Positions 24,404-33,357 of a DNA stretch of 45,215 bases are shown piece after piece; the stretch's first letter is position 1; every line of letters starts with the position of its first letter. Both the position numbers and the translations under genes were made by a program. The notes beneath the pieces were generated by a model, which ran no database searches, was not told the origin of the DNA, and worked only from the letters and a program-made list of their open reading frames with translations. The DNA is from an uncultured Oscillospiraceae bacterium (lineage in GTDB: Bacteria; Bacillota; Clostridia; Oscillospirales; Ruminococcaceae): positions 1-45,215 of the forward strand of contig CAUDDP010000010.1 of the NCBI GenBank assembly GCA_958448395.1, given 5' to 3'.

Positions 24404-27376
24404 ATGCAGTTTAAGAAGAACAAAACTGTTCTGGCAGCGATTCTCGCTGCTGCAATGACATGCAGTGCAATTGTTCCGACCGCTGCTTCCGCAGCTGGTA
24501 CTAGAACAAAGCCAGAAGCATATGGTGATGAAACCTATGCTGCACGGTTTATGTCTTTGTACGATGACGTTATTACAAACGGTGTACAGAACGGCTATAT
24601 GTCCAGCACTTCTACCGTTAGCGGCGGTCTGGGTGTTCCGTATCACTCTGTTGAAACACTTTGTATTGAGGCTCCGGACTACGGCCATGAAACCACATCT
24701 GAAGCAATGTCCTATTTGGTATGGGTTGCTGCAATGCGTGATAACATTGTAAACAAGGCAGCAAACGGTAAAGTCACTGTAAAGGGTACTAAGGATGCTT
24801 CTACAGAATCCATTGGTGATCTGGCAAAGGCATGGCTGACAATGGAAGCTACCATGGTCCCAGATGCACAGGGTCTCAAGAAAAACTTTATGCAGCAGGG
24901 TGGCAGTCTGAGTGCAACCTATAGTGATGAGTGGGAACAGATTGAACTGTATCCGACTGATATGGTACAGGGCAATACTGCTACCAACCCGATTCATGCA
25001 GATTTTTGTAGTGCATATGGCTCTGATAAGGGTCTGTATTTGATGCACTGGCTGGCAGACGTAGATGACTGGTATGGTTTTGGTAAGGCAAACGGCAGCA
25101 CTGGTAAGCAGACAAATGTTGGCGGTTCCTTTACGCTGATCAATACCTTCCAGCGTGGTGAACAGGAATCTTGTTGGGAAACCATTCCGCATGCCTGCGT
25201 AGACCTGCATAATAAGGGTTACGGTTTGAATGGCAGCGGTGGTATGAAGGGCTTCTTCAATACAGAAGCTAGCCCGGCAGAGCAGTTCTCCTATACAAAC
25301 GCACCGGACGCAGAAGACCGTGCAATTCAGGCAGTTTATGCTGCAAACAGATGGGGCGTTGGCGAACAGAACGTGAACTCCAAGTGGGGCGGCAACCAGA
25401 AGCTGTCTGCACTCGCTGGTAAGATGGGTGACGAACTGAGAAACAACATGTACGATAAGTACTATAAGGAAATTGGAGCTAACAATATTTGGGCTGGCGG
25501 CGGCAATGACCAGGGTCAGCACTACCTGATGAACTGGTATACTTCTTGGGGTGGTGCAATGTCTGCTGATCAGGACTGGGCATGGCAGATTGGTGCATCT
25601 CACATGCACGAATTCTATCAGAACCCGCTGGCTGCATATGCTTTGCTGTATGATGCAGATTTGAATGCTGGTATGAAGACCAGCAAGGCAACAGCTGATT
25701 ATCAGACTTCTCTCCAGAGACAGATTGAACTCTATCTGTGGCTGCTGTCTAATGAAGGCGTAATCGCTGGTGGTTGTACAAACTCTTGGAACGGTCGTTA
25801 TGAAGGCGATAAGGCAAAGGCTGCTGGTGTATCTACTTTCCATGGTATGTATTATCTGGAACACCCGGTTTATGCTGACCCAGGTTCTAACCACTGGATT
25901 GGTAACCAGGTATGGGCTGTTCAGCGTCTGGCAGAACTGTACTACGTTGTTAAGACAGAAGGCGATAAGAGCAATGTCAACATCGGTGGTATGGATCTGA
26001 CCACTGCTCTGGAAACCATTCTGGACAAGTGGACAGGCTGGTTCCTGGATAACACCATTCTGGGTAAGGCAAAGGAAACTACAACACTCACCGCAAAGTA
26101 TGAAAAGTATGATGAAAAAGAATCTACATTTGAATTGCCGGTACTGAGCAGTGTTGAAGATGACAACAAGAGCTTCTCCATTCCGTCCAGCTTGATCTGG
26201 GAAGGTCAGCCGAACGATTGGAATGGTTCTTATCAGGAGAATACTGGTCTGAAGGCTACAATCGTTGGTTATGGCGATGGTGACCTCGGATGCGTATCTT
26301 CTCTGGCGAACTCTTTGATTTACTATGCAGCTGCAAGAGGCGTAAAGGCTGATGATTTGGCTGATGGTGAAGCTTCCTATAAATCCGAAAGAGGTACCAA
26401 GAGCACAGATATGACCGCTCGTGCAAAGCAGTCCTTGTATCTGGCAAAGGAACTTCTGGACAGAGAGTGGAATGCATTCCGTGACGATATCGGTCTGGGT
26501 GTAAACGATCACAATACCAACCTGCCGAGATTGTGGAACACAAAACTGGTTCTGCCAGATGGCGTAATGGCAAATGGTAAGGGTCAGGTTCTGTCTGCAA
26601 GCAGATATACTGGTAAGATGCCGAATGGTGACGAAGTAAAGAATGGTGTTGCATTTGTTGACATTCGTTCCAACTACAAGCAGGATCCGATGTATCAGGA
26701 AGCATTGTCCTACTATGAGAAGGATGGCAATACAGATGACTACTACTTCACGCTGCACAGATTCTGGCATGCAGGCGATATCATGATGGCTCTGGGTACT
26801 ATGTCTGAAGTTTATCCGACTCTGACACCGGATACTGCTGAGGGAGAACTGGTTGTCACACCGTCTGATGTAGAAGTTGAAGTTGGCGGAACAGAAACCC
26901 TGAAGCCGAGCGTAGATGGCTGCACATTCGAGTCTGCTGACAGCAGTATTGCAACCGTTTCTCCGGATGGCACCGTAACAGGTGTAGCTGCTGGTTCTAC
27001 CACTATTACAGTTACTTCTCCGGATGGCAAGACCGCTACCGTAACCGTAACTGTAACAGCAGGTACTACCACTACAGAAGCAACTACTACTACAAGTGAT
27101 ACTACTGCAACCACTACAAGTGGCAGTGGCACAACTACAACCAGCGGTGAAAATCAGACTCTGCTTGGTGACGTAAACTTGGATGGTAAGGTTGACCTGT
27201 TGGATGCTATTTCTCTGAATAAGTATCTGGCTAAGCAGATTACACTGGGTGATCAGGCAATGCTGAATGCAAACTGTAACCAGGCTGATGGTACTGCTAC
27301 CGTAAATGAAGCTGATGGTAATGCATTGATTAGCTATGTAATCCTGTTGATTACAGAACTTCCGTCTATGGAATAA
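24404..27376 (+). CDS. Cellulosomal GH48 cellulase with Big2 and type I dockerin
   Basis: The 990-residue secreted enzyme has a signal peptide ending TAASA-A (about residue 31). It has a family-48 catalytic region (about 35-810), a Big2 Ig-like domain (about 814-887), a Thr/Ser linker (888-919) and a type I dockerin (920-990). The GH48 signature EAPDYGHETTSEA (89-101) contains the catalytic acid, expected at Glu97. The catalytic region seems longer than the roughly 640 residues usual for clostridial GH48. The dockerin has a good first calcium repeat (GDVNLDGKVDLLDAISLNKYL) and a second (NANCNQADGTATVNEADGNALI) with altered spacing. GH48 enzymes are processive, cellobiose-releasing enzymes central to crystalline cellulose breakdown, and the dockerin should dock to a cohesin of a scaffoldin not present here. 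Codon use differs from its neighbours (few rare codons), as expected for a very highly expressed gene. Confidence 0.95.
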   Translation: MQFKKNKTVLAAILAAAMTCSAIVPTAASAAGTRTKPEAYGDETYAARFMSLYDDVITNGVQNGYMSSTSTVSGGLGVPYHSVETLCIEAPDYGHETTSEAMSYLVWVAAMRDNIVNKAANGKVTVKGTKDASTESIGDLAKAWLTMEATMVPDAQGLKKNFMQQGGSLSATYSDEWEQIELYPTDMVQGNTATNPIHADFCSAYGSDKGLYLMHWLADVDDWYGFGKANGSTGKQTNVGGSFTLINTFQRGEQESCWETIPHACVDLHNKGYGLNGSGGMKGFFNTEASPAEQFSYTNAPDAEDRAIQAVYAANRWGVGEQNVNSKWGGNQKLSALAGKMGDELRNNMYDKYYKEIGANNIWAGGGNDQGQHYLMNWYTSWGGAMSADQDWAWQIGASHMHEFYQNPLAAYALLYDADLNAGMKTSKATADYQTSLQRQIELYLWLLSNEGVIAGGCTNSWNGRYEGDKAKAAGVSTFHGMYYLEHPVYADPGSNHWIGNQVWAVQRLAELYYVVKTEGDKSNVNIGGMDLTTALETILDKWTGWFLDNTILGKAKETTTLTAKYEKYDEKESTFELPVLSSVEDDNKSFSIPSSLIWEGQPNDWNGSYQENTGLKATIVGYGDGDLGCVSSLANSLIYYAAARGVKADDLADGEASYKSERGTKSTDMTARAKQSLYLAKELLDREWNAFRDDIGLGVNDHNTNLPRLWNTKLVLPDGVMANGKGQVLSASRYTGKMPNGDEVKNGVAFVDIRSNYKQDPMYQEALSYYEKDGNTDDYYFTLHRFWHAGDIMMALGTMSEVYPTLTPDTAEGELVVTPSDVEVEVGGTETLKPSVDGCTFESADSSIATVSPDGTVTGVAAGSTTITVTSPDGKTATVTVTVTAGTTTTEATTTTSDTTATTTSGSGTTTTSGENQTLLGDVNLDGKVDLLDAISLNKYLAKQITLGDQAMLNANCNQADGTATVNEADGNALISYVILLITELPSME

Positions 27377-27423
27377 TAAGCTGAATTGTCCTTGCTTTTG
27401 TTTTAAAAATGAAACTATAAAAG

Positions 27424-27459
27424 GGGGCGTACAGGTAATCCTGTACGTCCTTTTTTTTT
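27424..27459 (+). terminator. Terminator of the GH48 gene
   Basis: CGTACAGG (27428-27435) pairs with CCTGTACG (27440-27447), extended by flanking G/C pairs and followed by nine T residues. Confidence 0.9.
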
Positions 27460-27491
27460 GGAAAACAACTGCAAATATATCTAAAAATTGC

Positions 27492-27520
27492 TTGACAAAG
27501 GGAGAGAAAAGTTGTATAAT
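27492..27520 (+). promoter_or_regulatory. Promoter of the coiled-coil zinc-ribbon gene
   Basis: TTGACA (27492-27497), a 17-nt spacer and TATAAT (27515-27520). Confidence 0.85.
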
Positions 27521-27599
27521 TAACATATACTTTATCGCATTCCACATGTGCAGATGTGCTGCGTGTGGAAAAATTTGAAATTATGAAAGACAGGGGTCG

Positions 27600-27965
27600 A
27601 TGGCAATGGCAAATATTTTTGAACGGGCAAGCCGCAGTGTGTCTGGTATGTCGAAGAATGCTTCTGAAGTTAGCAATCTGCGAAAGAAGATTGTGTATGA
27701 ACGGGAGCGAATTCAAGAAGTTATGCAGGAAATTGGTGAGCTGTATTATAAGAGCCAGGAAGAGGTACTTGCAAAGCTGAAAGAACTCTGTGCAGATATT
27801 GATGACAGAAAGCGTAGAATTGAGAGCATGAAGAGTGAACTGCATCAGATGAAAGGCAAGCGGGTTTGTCCAGGATGCGGAATGCAGTTTGATGAAAAAT
27901 ATCAGTTTGCGTTTTGCGGTAAGTGTGGAACAAAGTTGGAAGATCCAGTAGCGGATATTGATTAA
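27600..27965 (+). CDS. Coiled-coil protein with C-terminal zinc ribbon
   Basis: 121 residues. Residues about 20-85 are strongly heptad-patterned and charged (NLRKKIVYERERIQEVMQEI), predicting a long coiled coil. The C-terminus has two CxxC pairs, CPGC (near 95) and CGKC (near 111), typical of a zinc ribbon. The AGGGG site precedes ATG 27600, and a second ATG two codons later is also possible. It stands alone with its own promoter and terminator. The function is unknown. Confidence 0.75.
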   Translation: MAMANIFERASRSVSGMSKNASEVSNLRKKIVYERERIQEVMQEIGELYYKSQEEVLAKLKELCADIDDRKRRIESMKSELHQMKGKRVCPGCGMQFDEKYQFAFCGKCGTKLEDPVADID

Positions 27966-27977
27966 GACTATGTTTGA

Positions 27978-28015
27978 AAAAAGGACTGTTGCAATTTTTG
28001 TAACAGCCCTTTTTG
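27978..28015. terminator. Bidirectional terminator
   Basis: An A-run, then GGACTGTT (27983-27990), pairs with AACAGCCC (28002-28009) with a bulge, followed by T5. It lies between convergent genes. Confidence 0.75.
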
Positions 28016-28045
28016 CTTTTTCAATAAGGAGTAGTTTCTCCGGCA

Positions 28046-28918
28046 TTATATATGCTTTTTCTCTTTCTTGTGGTATAGGAACATTAGCACTGCCATGCTG
28101 ATAATGATGCAATAACCGAGAATGCTATAGCCATCTGGTATTTGATGAAACAGGAAAAATCCGAGCAGTGCTGCAAAGATAATTTGTGTATAATCATAAA
28201 CAGAAATATCTTTTGGTGCAGCGTAGAAATAGGCATTTGTAATGCCGAATTGTCCAGCAGCAGCAGCAAGACCGGCACCAATCAGTGTGAAAAATTGTTT
28301 TCCGTTCATTGGTTCATAATGGAACAATAACCAAGGCAATGCGACCAAGCAGGAGAATGCAGAAAAGAGGAAAATAATCCATGCCTTTGGAATGTGTCGT
28401 GTACCAAGATAGCGAACCATCGTATAGGCAAATCCTGCACCAATTCCCCCAAGGAGTCCAATGCAGGAGGCGAACAGAGAGGTATTGGAGAAGGTGGGTT
28501 TGATGATAAGTAGACTGCCCAGAAATGCTCCCAATATAATACAAACTTGCTTCCAATGGATTTGTTCTTTTAATAGCAGCCATGCCAGTAAAACAGAGAA
28601 AAATGGAGACATTTTATTGAGCATGGAAGCATCTGAAATGGGAAGATGGTCAATTGCATAGAAGTTGCAAAAGATGCCAACTGTACCCATTATGGCTCGC
28701 AGCAGCAATGCACCACCGCTTTTTTTATCACAGCGAAGTGGTTGATGTTCCTTCAAAAGCATAATCAGTGCGACTAACAATGCAATGAAATTGCGGAAAA
28801 AGCTTTTTTGAATAAAAGGTAAATCTCCTGCAAGTCGTACAAATGCATTCATCCATGCAAAACTAAAGGCAGAGAAAATGAGAAAGCAAATCCCTTTTGT
28901 ACGGGAAGAAAGCTGCAT
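28046..28918 (-). CDS. EamA/DMT superfamily transporter
   Basis: 290 residues with about ten hydrophobic segments arranged as two EamA repeats of five. The first repeat holds ISDASMLNKMSPFFSVLLAWLLLKE and the second AAPKDISVYDYTQIIFAALLGFFLF, the conserved end of each half in this family. Members export amino acids, nucleosides or other small metabolites; the substrate cannot be assigned here. The sequence before the ATG at 28918 has a modest AAAGGTTG ribosome site. Confidence 0.85.
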   Translation of the reverse strand: MQLSSRTKGICFLIFSAFSFAWMNAFVRLAGDLPFIQKSFFRNFIALLVALIMLLKEHQPLRCDKKSGGALLLRAIMGTVGIFCNFYAIDHLPISDASMLNKMSPFFSVLLAWLLLKEQIHWKQVCIILGAFLGSLLIIKPTFSNTSLFASCIGLLGGIGAGFAYTMVRYLGTRHIPKAWIIFLFSAFSCLVALPWLLFHYEPMNGKQFFTLIGAGLAAAAGQFGITNAYFYAAPKDISVYDYTQIIFAALLGFFLFHQIPDGYSILGYCIIISMAVLMFLYHKKEKKHI

Positions 28919-28962
28919 AAAAAATTCAACCTTTCTAATAAAAATATTTTATTTTTATGTAT

Positions 28963-30252
28963 TTAACTTCTAGCATTTCGATTAATATATTTAGTTGCAT
29001 ATTTTGAATACACAATTTTCTGACTACGGTATAAACCATAGTACCCTGATAGCATGTAACTAATAGCAATACATATTAGAAAATATGGCATACCATTCAT
29101 ACCAAATAGCTCAAATGCAATCAACAATGAGGTGACAGGGCAATTTGTTACACCGCAGAAAACTGCAATCATACCGAGTGCAGCAAATAAAGAGGGAGAA
29201 AGGTGTAGCAGGGAACCGTACAGGCATCCGAACGTTGCACCAATAAAAAAGGATGGAACAATTTCACCGCCTTTAAAGCCGGCTGCCATGGTCAATACTG
29301 TAAACAATAGTTTCATGAAAAAGGCGTACCAAACCACTTGTCCAGAAAGTGCTTTTAATAAGACTGGCATTCCTGCTCCAAGATAGTCTGTATTATTTGG
29401 GAAACTTCCCAATATAACCAGTATCACTGCGATTCCTGCAATTCGAATATAAGCATTCGGAATTTTCTTTTTTAGAAAACAACCTGTTTCGTGCAGTAAA
29501 ATACAAAACAATACACTCAATCCAGCACAGAATAGTCCCAATAAAACAGTAGCTGCCAATGATGCAAGGGAACAATCCGGTATTGGAATGATTGGATAAA
29601 CCTCCTGTTCCACCTGACAAAACTTTGCCATAAAATCCGCACAGAATGACGCTGTCACGCATGGCACTAACGCTGCATAGTACATAATGCCAACGCTGCC
29701 GACCTCCATAGCAAAAAAAACTGCTGCCAGCGGCGTACCGAATACAGCAGAAAAAGCGGCACTCATACCGCACATAACCAGCACTCTTTTATCTGCCGGC
29801 TGTAAATGAAACCATCTGCCCAACAGATTGCCGAGACTCCCACCAATTTGTAAAGCAGCACCTTCCCTTCCGGAAGAACCACCGCATAAATGTGTGAGCA
29901 TAGTAGAAATAAAAATCAAAGGTGCCATTCTTGCCGGAATTTCTGCTTTTGCATGTAAAGTAGAAAGTACAGTATTGGTTCCGCTGTCTTTCTCAAAGTG
30001 GCAGATTCGGTAAAGTCCTACAATTGCCAGACCACTGACCGGCAGAAGCAGCAAAAGCCATGGATGCTGTGTCCGAAGCGAAGTAACCAGTGTCATTCCC
30101 CATGCAAATGCTGCCCCAACTCCGCCGACAATTACGCCTGTCACCAGCGATAATAATAGCCATCGAACCAACAGACGCAGATGTGATAAAATATGGATAC
30201 TATAATGTAGCAATCTTGCTCGTATCCGTATTTGATATTGATTGCGTTTCAA
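28963..30252 (-). CDS. ClC-family chloride channel or chloride/proton exchanger
   Basis: About 429 residues from the TTG at 30252, which follows an AAAGGGGTG site. The longer reading frame to 30441 would run through the rubrerythrin terminator and is rejected. Motifs of the family are present: GSSGREGAALQIGG, whose GREG glutamate is the external gate, and GFKGGEIVPSFFIGATFG later in the chain. It has about ten membrane helices and no C-terminal CBS pair. A terminator lies only 24 nt upstream of the start, so expression may depend on read-through from perR-rbr or on a promoter inside rbr. Confidence 0.85.
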   Translation of the reverse strand: MKRNQYQIRIRARLLHYSIHILSHLRLLVRWLLLSLVTGVIVGGVGAAFAWGMTLVTSLRTQHPWLLLLLPVSGLAIVGLYRICHFEKDSGTNTVLSTLHAKAEIPARMAPLIFISTMLTHLCGGSSGREGAALQIGGSLGNLLGRWFHLQPADKRVLVMCGMSAAFSAVFGTPLAAVFFAMEVGSVGIMYYAALVPCVTASFCADFMAKFCQVEQEVYPIIPIPDCSLASLAATVLLGLFCAGLSVLFCILLHETGCFLKKKIPNAYIRIAGIAVILVILGSFPNNTDYLGAGMPVLLKALSGQVVWYAFFMKLLFTVLTMAAGFKGGEIVPSFFIGATFGCLYGSLLHLSPSLFAALGMIAVFCGVTNCPVTSLLIAFELFGMNGMPYFLICIAISYMLSGYYGLYRSQKIVYSKYATKYINRNARS

Positions 30253-30275
30253 TGTTCTACACCCCTTTTTCTCCG

Positions 30276-30306
30276 AAAAAAGCTGCCCGGTTTTAACAGG
30301 CAGCTT
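30276..30306 (-). terminator. Terminator after rubrerythrin
   Basis: AAGCTGCC (30280-30287) pairs with GGCAGCTT (30299-30306). The minus strand continues into six T residues. Confidence 0.8.
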
Positions 30307-30329
30307 CTTTCTCTTTCTGAACGTTTTGT

Positions 30330-30872
30330 TTAATAATTTTCTGCTTTTACCTGAAAATATGCCTGTGGATAAGAGCAAACCGGACAAATTTCCGGTGCAC
30401 GCTTTCCAATATGAATATGCCCACAGTTTGCACATTCCCAAATCGTGTCACCGTCTTTTGAGAATACACAGCTGCCCTCAATGTTGGAAATCAGCTTGCG
30501 GAAACGCTCCTCATGCATTTTTTCGATTTTTCCCACTTCTTGAAACAGATAGGCAATCTGGTCAAATCCCTCTTCTTTTGCCTGCTCTGCAAATTCACGA
30601 TACATATCTGCCCATTCAAAGTGTTCTCCACCAGCAGCATCCTGTAAGTTACCCAATGTTCCTGAAACTTGCCCGCCATGCAGCAGTTGAAACCAGATTT
30701 TTGCGTGTTCCTTTTCGTTTGCTGCGGTCTCTTCAAAAATTTGTGCAATCTGCACATAGCCGTCTTCTTTTGCCTTAGACGCATAATAAGTGTACTTATT
30801 TCTTGCCTGTGATTCACCTGCGAACGCTGCCATTAAATTGGCTTCTGTACGACTTCCTTTTAATTCTTTCAT
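30330..30872 (-). CDS. rbr: Rubrerythrin
   Basis: The non-haem di-iron peroxidase reduces hydrogen peroxide in anaerobes. The 180-residue protein has two ferritin-like ExxH segments (ANEKEHAK and GKIEKMHEERF, plus AGESQARNKY) for the di-iron site. The C-terminal rubredoxin-like domain has CANC (around residue 146) and CPVC (around 163). The start is the ATG at 30872, which overlaps the stop of the regulator gene upstream as ATGA, so translation is coupled. Upstream in-frame starts would extend into that gene. Confidence 0.93.
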   Translation of the reverse strand: MKELKGSRTEANLMAAFAGESQARNKYTYYASKAKEDGYVQIAQIFEETAANEKEHAKIWFQLLHGGQVSGTLGNLQDAAGGEHFEWADMYREFAEQAKEEGFDQIAYLFQEVGKIEKMHEERFRKLISNIEGSCVFSKDGDTIWECANCGHIHIGKRAPEICPVCSYPQAYFQVKAENY

Positions 30873-31273
30873 TGCTCTGTATGCTCCTCTTCTTTCTTTT
30901 GACATTCTGGGCACAAACCAATAAAGAGAATCAGGTGAGATTCTATGAGAAATCCCTTTGTATCTGCAATTTGATGATAAAGTTCTCCCTGATAGGGCAT
31001 ATCCACATCAAAAACTTGATTGCAGCTTCGACATTTCACATGATAATGTGGTGTAACATGAAAATCGAATCGATCCGCTCCATCTGGAATGGGAATACGC
31101 AAACTTTCTCCTTGTTCTGAAAGTAACTTGAGATTCCGGTAGACGGTTGCTTTGCTAATCAATGGATTTTCTGCTGCAATGGCAAGATAAATCTCTTCCG
31201 CTGTGGGATGATTCCGCATACGCCGTACAGTTTCCAATACCAACCTGCGTTGCAACGTATTTCTGTTTTTCAT
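30869..31273 (-). CDS. perR: PerR-type Fur-family peroxide regulator
   Basis: 134 residues. The winged helix (HPTAEEIYLAIAAENPLISKATVYRNLKLL) is followed by the regulatory metal site HVTPHYHVKC and two CxxC pairs, CRSC and CPEC, which hold the structural zinc. The metal-site Asp in PDGADRFDF fits PerR better than Fur, and the rubrerythrin partner supports this. PerR represses peroxide-defence genes until its metal-bound His is oxidised. An imperfect palindrome at 31288-31308, just downstream of the -10 box, is a likely self-binding site. Confidence 0.88.
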   Translation of the reverse strand: MKNRNTLQRRLVLETVRRMRNHPTAEEIYLAIAAENPLISKATVYRNLKLLSEQGESLRIPIPDGADRFDFHVTPHYHVKCRSCNQVFDVDMPYQGELYHQIADTKGFLIESHLILFIGLCPECQKKEEEHTEQ

Positions 31274-31287
31274 GAAACTGTCTCCTT

Positions 31288-31308
31288 AATCAAGAATCGT
31301 TCTTAATT
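31288..31308. promoter_or_regulatory. Probable PerR operator
   Basis: AATCAAGAA (31288-31296) and TTCTTAATT (31300-31308) form a 9-bp inverted repeat with one mismatch and a 3-nt centre. It covers the predicted transcription start of perR-rbr. Confidence 0.65.
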
Positions 31309-31311
31309 AAG

Positions 31312-31340
31312 ATTTTAACCGAAAAATCAAAACTTGTCAA
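31312..31340 (-). promoter_or_regulatory. Promoter of perR-rbr
   Basis: Minus strand: TTGACA (31340-31335), a 17-nt spacer and TAAAAT (31317-31312). Confidence 0.8.
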
Positions 31341-31381
31341 GTAGTTTTCTCAAAAATTTCAAAGCAAAATAGAAAATCAGC

Positions 31382-32707
31382 TTATTTTTCCTCTATTTCG
31401 GCATCACAGAATGTGACATTTTCCCCCTGCAAAATGCGGTTAGAGGTACGCATTGCACACATCTTGCCGCACATGGAGCAGGTATGCCGTTCCTGCGGGG
31501 GACGGCTTTCAAAATAATTCCGTGCCTTTTGCGGATCCAGGGCACAGGCAAACATACCTTCCCAATTGATTTTCTGTCTGGCAGCACTCATGCGATTGTC
31601 CTGTTCTCTTGCATACGGGATCCCATTGGCGATATCTGCGGCATGAGCGGCAATCTTAGAGGCAACAATTCCTTCCCGTACATCCTGTAAATCTGGAAGA
31701 CGGAGATGTTCTGCCGGTGTGACATAACAAAGAAAATTTGCACCGTTTGCTGCTGCAATTGCACCGCCAATGGCAGACGTAATATGGTCATAGCCCGGTG
31801 CAATATCTGTTACCAAAGGTCCTAACACATAGAACGGTGCCCCATGACACAACCGTTTTTGCAGTGTCATATTAGCAGCAATTTCGTTCATTGCCATATG
31901 CCCTGGCCCTTCTACCATAACCTGTACGTCCTTTTCCCAGGCACGTTTGGTCAGGTTGCCGAGTTCAATCAGCTCGCTGATTTGGCCAGCGTCCGTACTA
32001 TCTGCAATCGAACCCGGACGCAGAGCATCTCCAAGACTAATGGTAACATCATATGCTCTTAGGATTTCCAGAACTTCATCGTAATATTCATAAAACGGGT
32101 TTTCCTGTCCTGTCATTTCCATCCATGCAAAAATCAGAGATCCGCCTCGGGAAACAATATTGGTCAGCCGTTTTTGCCGTTTCAAAGCTTCTACAGCACG
32201 ACGGTTAATACCAGCGTGAATGGTCTGAAAGTCCACCCCTTCTTTGGCATGGGCTTCAATCACACGCAAAAAATCCTTTGCTGTAATTTCTTTCAAATCC
32301 TTTTCCAGATAGCCGATGGCATCATACATGGGAACAGTACCAATCATTGCCGGCGACTTTTCAATCAACTGTTTCCGGAATGTACTGGTCTTACCATAGT
32401 TGGACAAGTCCATAATGGCTTCACAGCCGAATTCGATTGCCAGATCCACCTTTTTCATTTCATCTGTGTAATCATAACAATCCCCCGACACACCAAGATT
32501 GACATTGATTTTGGTTCGCAGACCGGTACCAATGCCCTCCGCAGAGAGGGATGTATGGTGAATATTCGCTGGAATACAAATGACACCTTCTGCAACACGC
32601 TGCCGCAGCCACTCCACATCAACATGTTCTTTCTCCGCCACTATTTGCATTTGTGGTGTAATCATTTGTTTTCTTGCAGCTTCCATTTGTGTATGATAGG
32701 ATTTCAT
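31382..32707 (-). CDS. thiC: Phosphomethylpyrimidine synthase ThiC
   Basis: A radical SAM enzyme that converts aminoimidazole ribotide to hydroxymethylpyrimidine phosphate in thiamine synthesis. The 441-residue form lacks the N-terminal extension of some relatives. Signature blocks are GDCYDYTDEM, FQTIHAGINR, SRGGSLIFAWM, GDALRPGSIADSTD, EGPGHMAMNEI and the C-terminal cluster motif CSMCGKMCAM. The start is the ATG at 32707, eight bases after GGAGG; the frame extends to 32722 but that ATG overlaps the site. It is the last gene of the thiamine operon. Confidence 0.95.
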   Translation of the reverse strand: MKSYHTQMEAARKQMITPQMQIVAEKEHVDVEWLRQRVAEGVICIPANIHHTSLSAEGIGTGLRTKINVNLGVSGDCYDYTDEMKKVDLAIEFGCEAIMDLSNYGKTSTFRKQLIEKSPAMIGTVPMYDAIGYLEKDLKEITAKDFLRVIEAHAKEGVDFQTIHAGINRRAVEALKRQKRLTNIVSRGGSLIFAWMEMTGQENPFYEYYDEVLEILRAYDVTISLGDALRPGSIADSTDAGQISELIELGNLTKRAWEKDVQVMVEGPGHMAMNEIAANMTLQKRLCHGAPFYVLGPLVTDIAPGYDHITSAIGGAIAAANGANFLCYVTPAEHLRLPDLQDVREGIVASKIAAHAADIANGIPYAREQDNRMSAARQKINWEGMFACALDPQKARNYFESRPPQERHTCSMCGKMCAMRTSNRILQGENVTFCDAEIEEK

Positions 32708-32739
32708 CAATAAAACCTCCATTTATATATTTTTTATTC

Positions 32740-33339
32740 TTACATTTCAGGAAACTTTGCTTCATAGTAACCAAGTTTATGGAATTGATACCATTCTAAA
32801 ATTTTCTTTTCCGGTATTGTATGTAACGCCAGCATGACTTCTCTTGCAAACTCTAATGCAGCCGTTCCATTTGCGGTAATAATATTTTTATCACGAACCG
32901 CTTGCTGTAAAACATAGTTGTTTTCTCCCGTATAATTGTTTCCTGCCCACTGCTGCAAATCATGCAGATCATTACTCGTATGCTGTACGGTATTGAGAAT
33001 GCCCAGTGTTCCTAAAAAACCAGAAGCATCACAAATGGCACCGACTATTTTTCCATTTGCAACCGCATCCTGCACCAAAGGGGCAACTGCTTTCGCTGTA
33101 TCCTTTCTCCAAGACATACCGCCAATTAAAATCAAAGCCGTATAGGAATCGGGAATGGATTGTAAATCATAATCTGGAAGGGTATGAAATCCACCGATGG
33201 ATTGCACACATTCTTTTGCAAGAGAAACCGTTTTGATGCAAAATTGTTCTTCCCCCAGCATATGCAGAGCAGAAGACAAATAGGCTGCCTCCCAATCGGC
33301 ATACGGTTCTAGCACAACAAATAATATCGTCTTTTTCAT
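32740..33339 (-). CDS. DJ-1/PfpI (ThiJ-like) family protein
   Basis: 199 residues with the DJ-1/PfpI fold: ALILIGGMSW, then AICDASGFLG with the reactive Cys at the nucleophile elbow (near residue 103), and a HTSNDLHDLQQ stretch. Members act as glyoxalases, deglycases, chaperones or amidotransferase-like enzymes. The name ThiJ arose from early placement near thiamine genes, and this gene does lie between thiD and thiC. A true role in thiamine metabolism is not shown. Confidence 0.85.
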   Translation of the reverse strand: MKKTILFVVLEPYADWEAAYLSSALHMLGEEQFCIKTVSLAKECVQSIGGFHTLPDYDLQSIPDSYTALILIGGMSWRKDTAKAVAPLVQDAVANGKIVGAICDASGFLGTLGILNTVQHTSNDLHDLQQWAGNNYTGENNYVLQQAVRDKNIITANGTAALEFAREVMLALHTIPEKKILEWYQFHKLGYYEAKFPEM

Positions 33340-33357
33340 TTTGTTTGCTCCTTCCTT

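Noticed and set aside
24377..27547. A 1056-codon open frame on the minus strand opposite the GH48 gene
   Set aside because: It mirrors the GH48 codons exactly, its product is a low-complexity mix rich in Cys, Ile and Ser, and it has no ribosome site. The strong codon bias of the cellulase removes antisense stops.
30253..30441. N-terminal extension of the ClC protein
   Set aside because: It would include the rubrerythrin terminator and part of rbr; the TTG at 30252 has a ribosome site.
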